Assembly (NCBI GenBank): GCA_016869835.1 | Contig: VGDH01000022.1 | Span: 1 to 32,472, forward strand | Length of the DNA: 32,472 bases | Direction: 5' to 3' | From: Alphaproteobacteria bacterium | GTDB taxonomy: Bacteria > Pseudomonadota > Alphaproteobacteria > Rhodobacterales > Rhodobacteraceae | Part shown: positions 24,767 to 32,223 of the stretch, one piece after another | How positions within the stretch are numbered: the first letter of the stretch is position 1 | Layout of the letters: each line of letters begins with the position of its first letter | The notes under the pieces: generated by a model | What the model was told of the DNA's origin: nothing | The model's input: only the letters and a program-made list of their open reading frames with translations | Database searches by the model: none | Position numbers and translations under genes: made by a program

Positions 24767-26224
24767 ATGAGCCAGCCCATGAGCCAGCGTCAGCGCATTG
24801 TCATCGCCCAACAGCAGCGGCTTGCGCTGAACACCAGCCTGCACACCGCAATCCGGCTTTTGCGCAGCGATACGGCCGGGCTGACGCGCTATCTGGAAGA
24901 ACAGGCGGCCGAAAACCCGCATCTGCGGCTGATGGCGCCAGAGGCACCTGCCTTGGGCGATTGGTTGCCGCGCTGGAGCGGGGTGTTGGGCCGGGGCCAT
25001 GGGGCCGGCAGGGGTTTGGACATGCAGCCCGGCCGTGCCTTTGCCATCGACCTGCACGACGCGGCCAATCCGCAGCCAAGCCTTGTGGCCCATGTGCTGA
25101 GCGCGATCCGCGCCATGGATCTGGCGGCCGCCGATCAGCGCGTTGCACTGGCCCTGGTCGAGGCGCTGGAGCCGTCGGGTTGGCTGGGCCGTCCGGTCGC
25201 GGCTATCGCGCAGGATCTGGCCCTGCCAGAGGCGGCGGTGGAGGCGGTGCTTGCCCGGCTGCACCAGATTGAACCTGCGGGGCTTTTTGCCCGCTCGCTG
25301 GCGGAATGTCTGGCCTTGCAGGCCCGCGACATGGGGCGGCTGGACCGAGAGATGCAGGTGATGCTTGACCATCTTGATCTGTTGGCAGCAGGTCAGACCG
25401 ACCGGCTGGCGCGGCTTTGCGGCTGCGATGCGGCGGGGGTCGTGACGCGCTTTCGGCTGATCCGGGCGATGAACCCCAAGCCCGGAACGCAGTTTGCCGC
25501 CACTGCCCCGGCGCTGGGGCGCGAGCCCGACCTGCTGGCGCAGCCGGATGCGGCGGGGCGCTGGGTGTTGACGCTGAACCGGTCGGCCCTGCCGTCGCTG
25601 GAGATCGTGCCGCGACCCAAGGGCCTTGCCGATGGGGAGGGCGAGGAGGCGAGGGGCCAGCGCGCAGCAGCCAAGGCGCTGTGCACCATGCTTCGGGCGC
25701 GCAACGACACGCTGTTGCGGGTGGGCGAAGAGATTGTCGCGCGGCAAAGCGCGGCGCTGATCGAGGGGCCGGGGGCGCTTCGGCCAATGTTGATGGCTGA
25801 CCTGGCCGAGGCCTTCGGCCTGCATGTCAGCACGATCAGCCGCGTCGTGGCCGGGGCCAGCATGGACAGTCCCTTTGGCGTGTGGTGGCTGCGGCAGATG
25901 TTTTCCGGCGCGCGCGGGCCGGGGGTGCGGGGGCCGGGACGGCGGTCAGACATGCCGCCACTGGGGGATGAGAGCAAGGGTTCGGTTCTGGCAGCGGCGG
26001 CGTTGCGCCATCATCTGGGCCGAATCGTTGCCGCTGAACCGCCCGAGGCGCCCTTGTCAGACGCCGCGCTTGCCGACCGGCTGGCCGAGGATACCGGGGT
26101 GCGGCTGGCGCGGCGCACTGTGGCGCAATACCGCGAGGCCGAGAAGATTCCCCCGGCGCACCGCCGCAGGCAGCCCGTCAGCCGCATCCGGCGCGCCCGG
26201 CGGGGCGGAACGCCGCCCGCATGA
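24767..26224 (+). CDS. rpoN: RNA polymerase sigma-54 factor
   Basis: Sigma-54, which recognises -24/-12 promoters and needs AAA+ activators. The 485 residues have the Gln-rich region I (QRQRIVIAQQQRLALNTSLHTAIRLL then YLEEQAAENPHLRL), a short variable region II, and the core-binding region (VEAVLARLHQIEPAGLFARSLAECLALQ). A helix-turn-helix (MADLAEAFGLHVSTISRVV) and a near-canonical RpoN box ARRTVAQYRE at 448-457 follow. A Pro/Arg-rich tail of ~28 residues follows the box. The first codons repeat (MSQPMSQR), so the start may be 24767 or 24779. The context is unusual: the main alphaproteobacterial rpoN sits with lptB, hpf and ptsN, none of which is here, so this may be a second copy. Confidence 0.93.
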   Translation: MSQPMSQRQRIVIAQQQRLALNTSLHTAIRLLRSDTAGLTRYLEEQAAENPHLRLMAPEAPALGDWLPRWSGVLGRGHGAGRGLDMQPGRAFAIDLHDAANPQPSLVAHVLSAIRAMDLAAADQRVALALVEALEPSGWLGRPVAAIAQDLALPEAAVEAVLARLHQIEPAGLFARSLAECLALQARDMGRLDREMQVMLDHLDLLAAGQTDRLARLCGCDAAGVVTRFRLIRAMNPKPGTQFAATAPALGREPDLLAQPDAAGRWVLTLNRSALPSLEIVPRPKGLADGEGEEARGQRAAAKALCTMLRARNDTLLRVGEEIVARQSAALIEGPGALRPMLMADLAEAFGLHVSTISRVVAGASMDSPFGVWWLRQMFSGARGPGVRGPGRRSDMPPLGDESKGSVLAAAALRHHLGRIVAAEPPEAPLSDAALADRLAEDTGVRLARRTVAQYREAEKIPPAHRRRQPVSRIRRARRGGTPPA

Positions 26225-26252
26225 TTGGCGTCAGCCTTTCCTTGTGAATCGC

Positions 26253-26281
26253 TTGACGTCCCCCGGGATTCCCCCTAAACG
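26253..26281 (+). promoter_or_regulatory. Sigma-70 promoter for rpmB
   Basis: TTGACG (26253-26258), a 17-nt spacer and TAAACG (26276-26281) lie about 70 nt upstream of the rpmB ATG. The -35 is a 5/6 match and the -10 partial. The region between the rpoN stop and rpmB contains no gene. Confidence 0.65.
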
Positions 26282-26350
26282 CCCCCTATCGAATTCGGTT
26301 TCCGCCCCTTTCGGGCGGGCCCTCCTGTTTTGACACGAAGGATCACGACA

Positions 26351-26638
26351 ATGTCGCGCGTCTGCGAACTTTCCGGCAAAGGCCCGATGTCTGGCAACAA
26401 TGTCAGCCATGCCAACAACAAAACCCGTCGTCGGTTTCTTCCGAATCTGAACGACGTCACGCTGATCTCGGACGTTCTGGGCCAGTCGTTCAAGCTGCGC
26501 GTGTCGGCCGCTGCCCTGCGCACCGTCGATCATCGCGGTGGGCTCGACGCCTTCCTGGCCAAGGCCAAGGACGAAGATCTCTCGGTCAACGCCCTGAAGA
26601 TCAAGCGCGAAATCGCCAAGGCTCAGGCCGCCGCCTGA
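26351..26638 (+). CDS. rpmB: 50S ribosomal protein L28
   Basis: A large-subunit ribosomal protein of 95 residues. The N-terminal [32 protein letters not shown] is the L28 signature, and the C-terminal Ala/Lys-rich helix is typical of alphaproteobacterial L28. I chose the ATG at 26351 with AAGGA 9 nt upstream; an in-frame start at 26330 is not supported. It is a single-gene unit with its own promoter (26253-26281) and terminator (26664-26694). No rpmG follows. Confidence 0.97.
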   Translation: MSRVCELSGKGPMSGNNVSHANNKTRRRFLPNLNDVTLISDVLGQSFKLRVSAAALRTVDHRGGLDAFLAKAKDEDLSVNALKIKREIAKAQAAA

Positions 26639-26663
26639 TCTTGCCTCGCCGATCCCGGTTCAA

Positions 26664-26694
26664 GGCCCCGCCTGTGCGTCAGGCGGGGCCTTTT
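26664..26694 (+). terminator. Rho-independent terminator of rpmB
   Basis: A perfect 10-bp stem, GGCCCCGCCT (26664-26673) with AGGCGGGGCC (26681-26690), loop of 7 nt, then TTTT. It starts 26 nt after the rpmB stop. Confidence 0.92.
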
Positions 26695-26833
26695 GGCTTT
26701 GCCCGCGCCGGACGTGGCGACAAAGCGCCTTGCCTTGGGCAATCTGTCGCCTTTCCGCACCTTGGGTGGCGTGGCAGACTGACGCCGAGATGACACCGCG
26801 GCCCTTTGGCTGCCCTTTCCAACAGGTGCCCCC

Positions 26834-27388
26834 ATGACCCGCCTTGCCCGCCTTCTTGCGCTTGCCGCCACCCTGCTGGCCGCCCCGGCTTTTGCCGATG
26901 AGGGTGTGATGATCCAGGATCCCTATGCCCGCACGATGGGCGGGATCGGGACTTCGGGCGCGGTGTTCTTTACGGTGATGAACCCTGGCGATGCAGAGGA
27001 CCGGCTGATCGGCGCAGCCTCGGACGTGGCCGAGAAGGTCGAACTGCACACCCACAAGGAAGACGCCAATGGCGTGATGCAGATGCTGCATGTGCCCGAG
27101 GGCTTTGCCATTCCGGCGGGCGGCGAACATGCGCTGGCGCGCGGGGGCGATCATGTGATGCTGATGGGCCTGACACGCGAGGTGGCCGACGGCGACGTGA
27201 TCAGCCTGACGCTGACTTTTGAAAAGGCGGGTGCTCTGGTGGTCGAGGTGCCGGTGGACAATTCCCGCAAGGGCGGCATGGCGATGGACCATTCGGGCCA
27301 TCAGATGCAGCATGGCCATGGCCAAACAGAGACAACTGACAGACGCCGCCCCTTTACCCGCCGCGCCGCGCGCCCTAGCGTGGCGCGC
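26834..27388 (+). CDS. PCuAC-type periplasmic copper chaperone, no stop before next gene
   Basis: Copper(I) chaperone of the PCuAC (DUF461) family, which delivers copper to CuA of cytochrome oxidase. It starts at ATG 26834 with AGGTG upstream. A signal peptide (MTRLARLLALAATLLAAPAFA) is followed by DPYARTMGGIGTSGAVFFTVMN, then the copper-site segment ELHTHKEDANGVMQML and GGDHVMLMGL (the family pattern H...M...HxM). A Met/His-rich tail MAMDHSGHQMQHGHG follows, as usual. The normal protein should stop about here. Instead the frame runs on without a stop through an Arg-rich stretch into the PNPOx-like gene, making a 406-residue frame that ends at 28054. The end given here is nominal: the base before the next ATG. 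Confidence 0.82.
27353..27381 (+). promoter_or_regulatory. Possible leaderless-type promoter of the PNPOx-like gene
   Basis: TTTACC (27353-27358), a 17-nt spacer and TAGCGT (27376-27381) end 7 nt before the ATG at 27389, without a Shine-Dalgarno. It lies inside the continuous frame that links the copper chaperone to the next gene. It supports independent expression of the latter. Confidence 0.45.
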
Positions 27389-28054
27389 ATGACCAAGGCC
27401 CCTTCAGACCGCACCCGCCTGCGCCGCCTGCATGAAAAGGCGGCCTATGACCGTGCCACCATCGACGCCATTCTGGACGCCATGCCGGTGGCCCATGTGG
27501 GTTATGTGATGAACGGTGCGCCGGTCGTCATTCCCACGCTGCAATGGCGCGAGGGCGACCGGATCTACTGGCATGGCTCGGCCGCCTCGCGGTCCTTGCA
27601 GGCAGGCAAGGGTTGCCCGGTCTGCGTTACCGTCACCTTGACCGATGCCATGGTGCTGGCGCGTTCGGCCTTTGAACATTCGGTGAATTCGCGGTCGGTC
27701 ATGGTGTTCGGACAGGCGGAATGGGTCACCGACCCGGCCGCCAAGGCGGCCCATCTTGAAGCCATGGTCGAACGGCTGTTTCCCGGCCGCTGGCCGATGC
27801 TGCGTCCGATGACCGCGCAAGAGGTCAAGGCGACGGGCCTGCTGTCGCTGCCCCTGACCGAGGCTTCGGCCAAGATTTCCGCCGCCGAACCGGGCGGCAC
27901 CGATCCCGAGGCAGACAAGGGCTGGCCGGTCTGGGCCGGGCTTTTGCCAGTGTCGCTGACCATGGGGGCGCCGGTTCCGGCGCCTGATCTGCCGCCGGGG
28001 GTTGCGCTGCCTGCCCATGCCGCGCGCTATCGGCTGGGAGAAAAGCCCCAGTGA
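27389..28054 (+). CDS. Pyridoxamine 5'-phosphate oxidase-family flavin-binding protein
   Basis: A split-beta-barrel flavin-binding protein of about 221 residues. RLHEKAAYDRATIDAILDAMPVAHVGYVMNGAPVVIPTLQW opens the family fold; DRIYWHGSAASRSLQA is the flavin phosphate-binding region. The type resembles the Nim/PNPOx-like group rather than true PdxH. It would act in the cytoplasm, which conflicts with the Sec signal at the front of the open frame it belongs to, so I treat it as a separate gene starting at ATG 27389. A leaderless-type promoter lies just upstream. The stop overlaps the phosphatase start (GTGA). Confidence 0.8.
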   Translation: MTKAPSDRTRLRRLHEKAAYDRATIDAILDAMPVAHVGYVMNGAPVVIPTLQWREGDRIYWHGSAASRSLQAGKGCPVCVTVTLTDAMVLARSAFEHSVNSRSVMVFGQAEWVTDPAAKAAHLEAMVERLFPGRWPMLRPMTAQEVKATGLLSLPLTEASAKISAAEPGGTDPEADKGWPVWAGLLPVSLTMGAPVPAPDLPPGVALPAHAARYRLGEKPQ

Positions 28055-28506
28055 CGCGGGTTCTGTTCGTCTGCCTTGGCAACATCTGCCGCTCGCCCAC
28101 GGCCGAGGCGGTGTTTCGCCAGCGCGCAGCGCAGGCGGGGCTGCGGGTGATCGTGGACAGTTGCGGCACAAGCGGCTGGCATGAGGGCGAGCCGCCCTAT
28201 CCGCCCGCCATCACCGCCGCCGCACGGCGCGGCTATGACCTTGCCCCGCTTCGGGCCCGGCAGATCCGGACCGAGGATTTCACCCGCTTTGACCATATTC
28301 TGGTGATGGACCGCCGCAATCTTTCGGACGTTCAGGCGCTGTGCCCGAAAGGCGGCCCCTCGCCGCGCCTGTTTCTCAGCCATGCCACGGGTTACGGCGA
28401 TGAGGTGCCCAATCCGTGGTATACAGGCGCGTTCGACGCGGTTCTGGACATGATCGAGGCGGCCAGCGACGGGCTGATCGCCAGCCTTCAGGCGCAGGCA
28501 AGCTGA
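28051..28506 (+). CDS. Low-molecular-weight protein-tyrosine phosphatase-like protein
   Basis: A 151-residue member of the LMW-PTP family. The phosphate loop is intact: C8 and R14 in VCLGNICRSP. The middle matches the family (DSCGTSGWHEGEPPYPPAI, ARQIRTEDFTRFDHILVMDRRN). The general-acid loop, normally DP[YW], reads VPNPWYTGAFD: position 121 is Asn (AAT) instead of Asp. This change should weaken phosphate-ester cleavage strongly, though slow activity or another substrate may remain. The start is GTG at 28051, overlapping the stop of the PNPOx-like gene (GTGA), with GGGAG about 10 nt upstream, so the two are coupled. Confidence 0.9.
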   Translation: MTRVLFVCLGNICRSPTAEAVFRQRAAQAGLRVIVDSCGTSGWHEGEPPYPPAITAAARRGYDLAPLRARQIRTEDFTRFDHILVMDRRNLSDVQALCPKGGPSPRLFLSHATGYGDEVPNPWYTGAFDAVLDMIEAASDGLIASLQAQAS

Positions 28507-28537
28507 CGGGTCGCGGCGCCAAGCGCGGCCCGGCGGA

Positions 28538-28885
28538 TCAGGGTTCGGTGGCCGGGGCACCGCACATCGCCTCGGCGGTCGAGCCAAAGGCCTTGTAGCG
28601 GTCCCAGAAGGCGTCATCGCCACGGGTTTTCGACATCCAGACCTTGTGGGCCTTTTCGGGGTTCTTGAAAAAGCCCACGGCGCGGCGCTGGTCGCGGTTG
28701 GACAAGGTGCTGTCGGCGGCCCGCTGGATGCAGTCGCACAGAACACGGTTGGCGGCCTTGCGGTCGGACTTGTTGCAGGCCCGTTCGATCGGGCCGGCAA
28801 AGGCGGCACCGGCCATCAGGCTGGCGATCAAGAGGGCGCTGCAAGACATGGCCAGCCTGCGGGCGGGCAAGAGTTTGTGCGTCAT
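28538..28885 (-). CDS. Small secreted protein of unknown function
   Basis: A 115-residue protein with a signal peptide (MTHKLLPARRLAMSCSALLIASLMAGAAFA). The mature part has four cysteines (ERACN, VLCDCIQ, EAMCG), likely forming disulfides. I recognise no domain. The start ATG 28885 has GAGG about 7 nt upstream. A 122-bp gene-free gap separates it from the serine hydrolase gene upstream on the same strand; nothing was seen in it. Confidence 0.8.
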   Translation of the reverse strand: MTHKLLPARRLAMSCSALLIASLMAGAAFAGPIERACNKSDRKAANRVLCDCIQRAADSTLSNRDQRRAVGFFKNPEKAHKVWMSKTRGDDAFWDRYKAFGSTAEAMCGAPATEP

Positions 28886-29007
28886 CGGTCTGCCTCATGC
28901 TGCCCGCATGACCGCCGGGGCGGATTGCGGGTCCTGTTCTGCGGCGCAATATGGCGGCATTGCCGGGATTTTTCAATGCCTCGCCACCGCGCCTGCGACC
29001 TTGGGAC

Positions 29008-30171
29008 TCAGGGGCTGGGCAGACCTGCCGCAATGGCGCGCAGCATGGCGATATTGCCCTCATGCACGCCCGGCTCTTCAAACCCCCGATCGGCCGAGTT
29101 GACGGCGATCACCACGCCAAGGCCGGGGTTGATATAGATATACTGGCCATAGATGCCCTGCGCCATCACCTCGCCGGGGCTGGCATTGGCCGGGATCCAC
29201 CACTGGAAGCCATAGGCCGAGCCATCCCGGGCCTGCGGGCTGGTCATCGCCAGAACCCAGACCTCGGGCACCACCTGGATCCCCTGCCATTTGCCGCCCT
29301 GCAGCACCATCTGGCCAAAGCGCGCATAATCGCGGGTGCGCATGTTCATGCCGCCAAGGACAAAGGACACGCCCTCGCCATCGGTCAGGTAGTAGGGCGC
29401 GGCTTCAAGCCCCATCGGGTGCAGGATGCGGCTTTCCAGAAGTTCGGGAATGTCCTGGCCCGTGGCCCCCCGGATCACCATGCCCAAGACATGAGTGTCG
29501 ATTGAGACGTAGTGGAACCGCGCGCCGGGGTCCGCCGCGCGTGCAGCAAGACCGGCGGCAAAGCCGTCCATCGTGCCGCCAAGCGCCAGAACGCGCCCCA
29601 TCCGGTTGATATCGCTGTTAAAATCCAGATAGTCCTCATTGAAGGCCACCCCTGATGACATGGTCAGAATATCGCGGATCGTCGCCCCGTCATAGGCCGA
29701 TCCGGCCAACATGGGGGCATATTTCACCACCGGATCATCCAGGCTTTCAATCGCGCTTTCGGCCTCGATCACGCCGAAAAGGGCGGCGAGAAAGCTTTTG
29801 GCCACCGACCATGAGATGCGAAGATCCTCTGGCCCGGTGCCAAGGTGATAGCTTTCATGCACAAGCTGGCCGGTTTTCAACACCACAAGGGCCGTGACCG
29901 CGCGGTCCTTGATCCAGGTCTCCACCTCGGGGGCGAGCGTCGCCTCCGGCCCCTTGGGCAAGGGCGAGACCGGCGCTTCGCCGCGCGACAGCGGGCGGGT
30001 AAGGAAAAGCCGGTCCATGTGGCTGAAGTTCTCGACGATGTTTTCAGGCGCGAAAAGGCTGTTCACGGCCAGAAGCCGCCCAATCTCTTCACGTTTCCAC
30101 AGCCCGACGGCTGCGAGGATCAGGGCTAGAACGGCCAAGAGCTGCACGAGGCGGCGGAGAAGGCGGGGCAT
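29008..30171 (-). CDS. SxxK serine hydrolase (beta-lactamase class C / NylB-like family)
   Basis: A 387-residue protein with an N-terminal membrane helix (LVQLLAVLALILAAVGLW) that anchors it or exports it. The serine beta-lactamase fold shows the SxxK motif S122-V-A-K125 and YVS at 221-223 as the second motif. A late GIYGQYIYINPG stands where penicillin-binding relatives have KTG. This form resembles 6-aminohexanoate-dimer hydrolase-like and esterase-like relatives rather than resistance enzymes, so an amide or ester hydrolase is the safer call. The start ATG 30171 has AAAGGAC upstream. It follows pth on the same strand after a 77-bp gap in which I see no gene. Confidence 0.87.
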   Translation of the reverse strand: MPRLLRRLVQLLAVLALILAAVGLWKREEIGRLLAVNSLFAPENIVENFSHMDRLFLTRPLSRGEAPVSPLPKGPEATLAPEVETWIKDRAVTALVVLKTGQLVHESYHLGTGPEDLRISWSVAKSFLAALFGVIEAESAIESLDDPVVKYAPMLAGSAYDGATIRDILTMSSGVAFNEDYLDFNSDINRMGRVLALGGTMDGFAAGLAARAADPGARFHYVSIDTHVLGMVIRGATGQDIPELLESRILHPMGLEAAPYYLTDGEGVSFVLGGMNMRTRDYARFGQMVLQGGKWQGIQVVPEVWVLAMTSPQARDGSAYGFQWWIPANASPGEVMAQGIYGQYIYINPGLGVVIAVNSADRGFEEPGVHEGNIAMLRAIAAGLPSP

Positions 30172-30248
30172 GTCAGTGTCCTTTCGCTTTGGCGCAGGCG
30201 ATCATGTCGCGGCGCGGCTGGCAAGCCTGAAACACCGGGCGCGGCCGG

Positions 30249-30941
30249 TCAATTGCCCTTGCCGAACAGCCCGCGCAGCCGGTCGAAGGGGCTGGCGGCC
30301 GGGGGGGCCGGGGGGGCGGGCTTGGCCTCGGTCGCCGCACCTTCCGGGGCCGGACCGGTGCCGGAATTGCGGGCAGGCGCGGTGCGCAACGACACCGCAT
30401 TGAGAAACTTCGCACTGTCGCCCGCCGCAAGCGCCACCGCCCCATCGGAAATGCCGCGCATCAGGTCATCCAGCCAATCCTGATCGGACTTGGCAAAATC
30501 ATGCAGCACATAGGCCGCCACCGCGTCCTTGTGGCCGGGATGGCCAATGCCAAGGCGGACGCGATGGTAAGCCTCGCCCAGATGCTGATGGATCGAGCGC
30601 AGGCCATTGTGGCCGGCATGCCCGCCCCCGGTTTTCACCCGGATCTTGCCGGGGGCAAGGTCCAGCTCATCATGGAACACCGTCACCTCCTTCAGCCCGA
30701 GCTTGTAGAAACTGACCGCCGATTGTACCGATTGGCCCGACAGGTTCATGAAGGTTTCGGGTTTGAGAAGCACGACCTTTTCCAGCCCCAGCCGCCCTTC
30801 GCAGGCCAGCCCCTGATGTGACTTTTTCCAGGGGCCAAAGCCGTGATCGGCGGCAATCCGGTCCAGCGCCATGAAGCCGATGTTGTGGCGGTTGCCCGCA
30901 TATTTCGCGCCCGGATTGCCAAGCCCCACGAACAGCCGCAT
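30249..30941 (-). CDS. pth: Peptidyl-tRNA hydrolase
   Basis: Recycles peptidyl-tRNA released from stalled ribosomes. The 230-residue protein has FVGLGNPGAKYAGNRHNIGF with catalytic H19, LLKPETFMNLSGQSV, VFHDELDLAPG and GGGHAGHNGLRSI, all complete. About 40 residues are added at the C-terminus beyond the usual ~190: a Pro/Ala-rich linker and a basic end (SPFDRLRGLFGKGN). AGGAGG lies ideally before ATG 30941. In many bacteria rplY precedes pth; here the upstream neighbour is a divergent glycosyltransferase gene, so rplY must be elsewhere. Confidence 0.95.
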   Translation of the reverse strand: MRLFVGLGNPGAKYAGNRHNIGFMALDRIAADHGFGPWKKSHQGLACEGRLGLEKVVLLKPETFMNLSGQSVQSAVSFYKLGLKEVTVFHDELDLAPGKIRVKTGGGHAGHNGLRSIHQHLGEAYHRVRLGIGHPGHKDAVAAYVLHDFAKSDQDWLDDLMRGISDGAVALAAGDSAKFLNAVSLRTAPARNSGTGPAPEGAATEAKPAPPAPPAASPFDRLRGLFGKGN

Positions 30942-31070
30942 CGCGCCCTCCTCTTTTCACCTCGAATCCCACGCCCGGCGCCGCTTGGCAAGCCCGCGCT
31001 GGCCTGGCCCTGCCCGGCTTGAGTTGGCCCCCCTGGCTGGGTCACTTGGACCCAAAGACCGGAGCAGAGT

Positions 31071-32090
31071 TTGCGCGTTACCGTGGTTGCCTCGATGCGA
31101 AACGAAGGCCCGTTCATTGTGGAATGGGTCTGCTGGTATCGCTTGTTGGGATTTTCCGATGTGGTGGTGGTGACCAACAATTGCACCGACCGCTCACCCG
31201 AGTTGCTGGATGCCCTGCAGGCGGCGGGCTGGGTGCATCATCTGCGCCATGATGTGGCGCCGGGCCAAAGGATCACGCATCGCAAACTCGCCGCGGCCAC
31301 CCAGCACAAGGCACTGCGCCGCGCCGATTGGGTTCTGGTCTGCGATGTCGACGAGTTTCTGGTGGTTCATGAGGGCGCAGGCCAGATCAGCGACCTGATC
31401 GGCACGCGCACCACCGATGTGCCGTTTCTGGCTATGGGCTTTAACTGGCGGATCTTTGGCACTTGCGGGGTGCAGGGGTTTGAAGACCTGCCGGTGCATC
31501 AGCAATTCGCGCTGGCGCTGCCGCTCAAGGCCACTGACAGCCGGTTGATGAAGATGCTGCACCGCCAGCCGCGCTGGTTTCAGTCCCTGGGCGAACACGG
31601 GCCGCGCGGCTGGGATCTGGCGCGCTATGGCCGCAGCCCCGAGGATCCGGGCATGTATCTGGTCAATGCCAAGAGCGAGAGGGTGCCGGATTGGTCGCCC
31701 GTCGCGCCGCGCTATATCCGCACGCTGGCCAAACCCCATGCCACCCATGCCCGCGCCCAGATGAACCATTACATGTTGCGCTCGGCCGAGACCTTCAGCC
31801 TGAAGGCAGGCACCCGCGCGCCGGTCTCACTGACCGACCGCTATACCGAGGCCTACCGCGCCCGCTATGACCGGGGGACCGAGCCGGACATGTCGGCCTT
31901 GCACTATGCCGATGCCTTCGCTGTGATGCAGACCAAGGCGATGGCGTTACCAGATGTCGCGCGGCTGCATCTTTTGTGCTGTGCCGATCATCTGCGGCTG
32001 ATCGCCGAAAAGCACGGGCGGCAGGTCACGGAAGATGCCCGCTGGCACGACTTTCTCGCCCGCGCCAAAGCCTTGGAAGGGGCCGGATAA
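31071..32090 (+). CDS. Family 2 glycosyltransferase (PF13704-like)
   Basis: A 339-residue soluble enzyme-like protein. It starts VTVVASMRNEGPFIVEWVCWYRLLGFSDVVVVTNNCTD, the nucleotide-sugar-binding start of this family, and has D92-V-D94-E-F as the DxD-type metal motif. HATHARAQMNHYMLRS follows in the C-terminal half, a segment typical of these proteins. Sugar donor and acceptor are unknown; surface polysaccharide or lipopolysaccharide decoration is a guess. The start is a TTG at 31071 with GGAG 7 nt upstream; a GTG four codons later is an alternative. It is divergent from pth. Confidence 0.85.
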   Translation: MRVTVVASMRNEGPFIVEWVCWYRLLGFSDVVVVTNNCTDRSPELLDALQAAGWVHHLRHDVAPGQRITHRKLAAATQHKALRRADWVLVCDVDEFLVVHEGAGQISDLIGTRTTDVPFLAMGFNWRIFGTCGVQGFEDLPVHQQFALALPLKATDSRLMKMLHRQPRWFQSLGEHGPRGWDLARYGRSPEDPGMYLVNAKSERVPDWSPVAPRYIRTLAKPHATHARAQMNHYMLRSAETFSLKAGTRAPVSLTDRYTEAYRARYDRGTEPDMSALHYADAFAVMQTKAMALPDVARLHLLCCADHLRLIAEKHGRQVTEDARWHDFLARAKALEGAG

Positions 32091-32223
32091 GCCCCCCGCC
32101 CGCGCGGGTGTCCCTGCCCGACACTGGCGCAATGGGATTGGCGATCTCTCGAAAGGGGGGCAGGACCCCGGAAATTCAATTCCTAAAATGGAATGTGATA
32201 TCCCCCAAGCCAGGAGACATGCC
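32091..32223. other. Intergenic region before the last gene
   Basis: A 133-bp region with an AT-rich core (AATTCAATTCCTAAAATGGAATG, in two halves, around 32173-32195). It contains a small inverted repeat, ATTCC...GGAAT. This is a possible promoter or operator for the following gene, not resolvable by eye. Confidence 0.4.
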
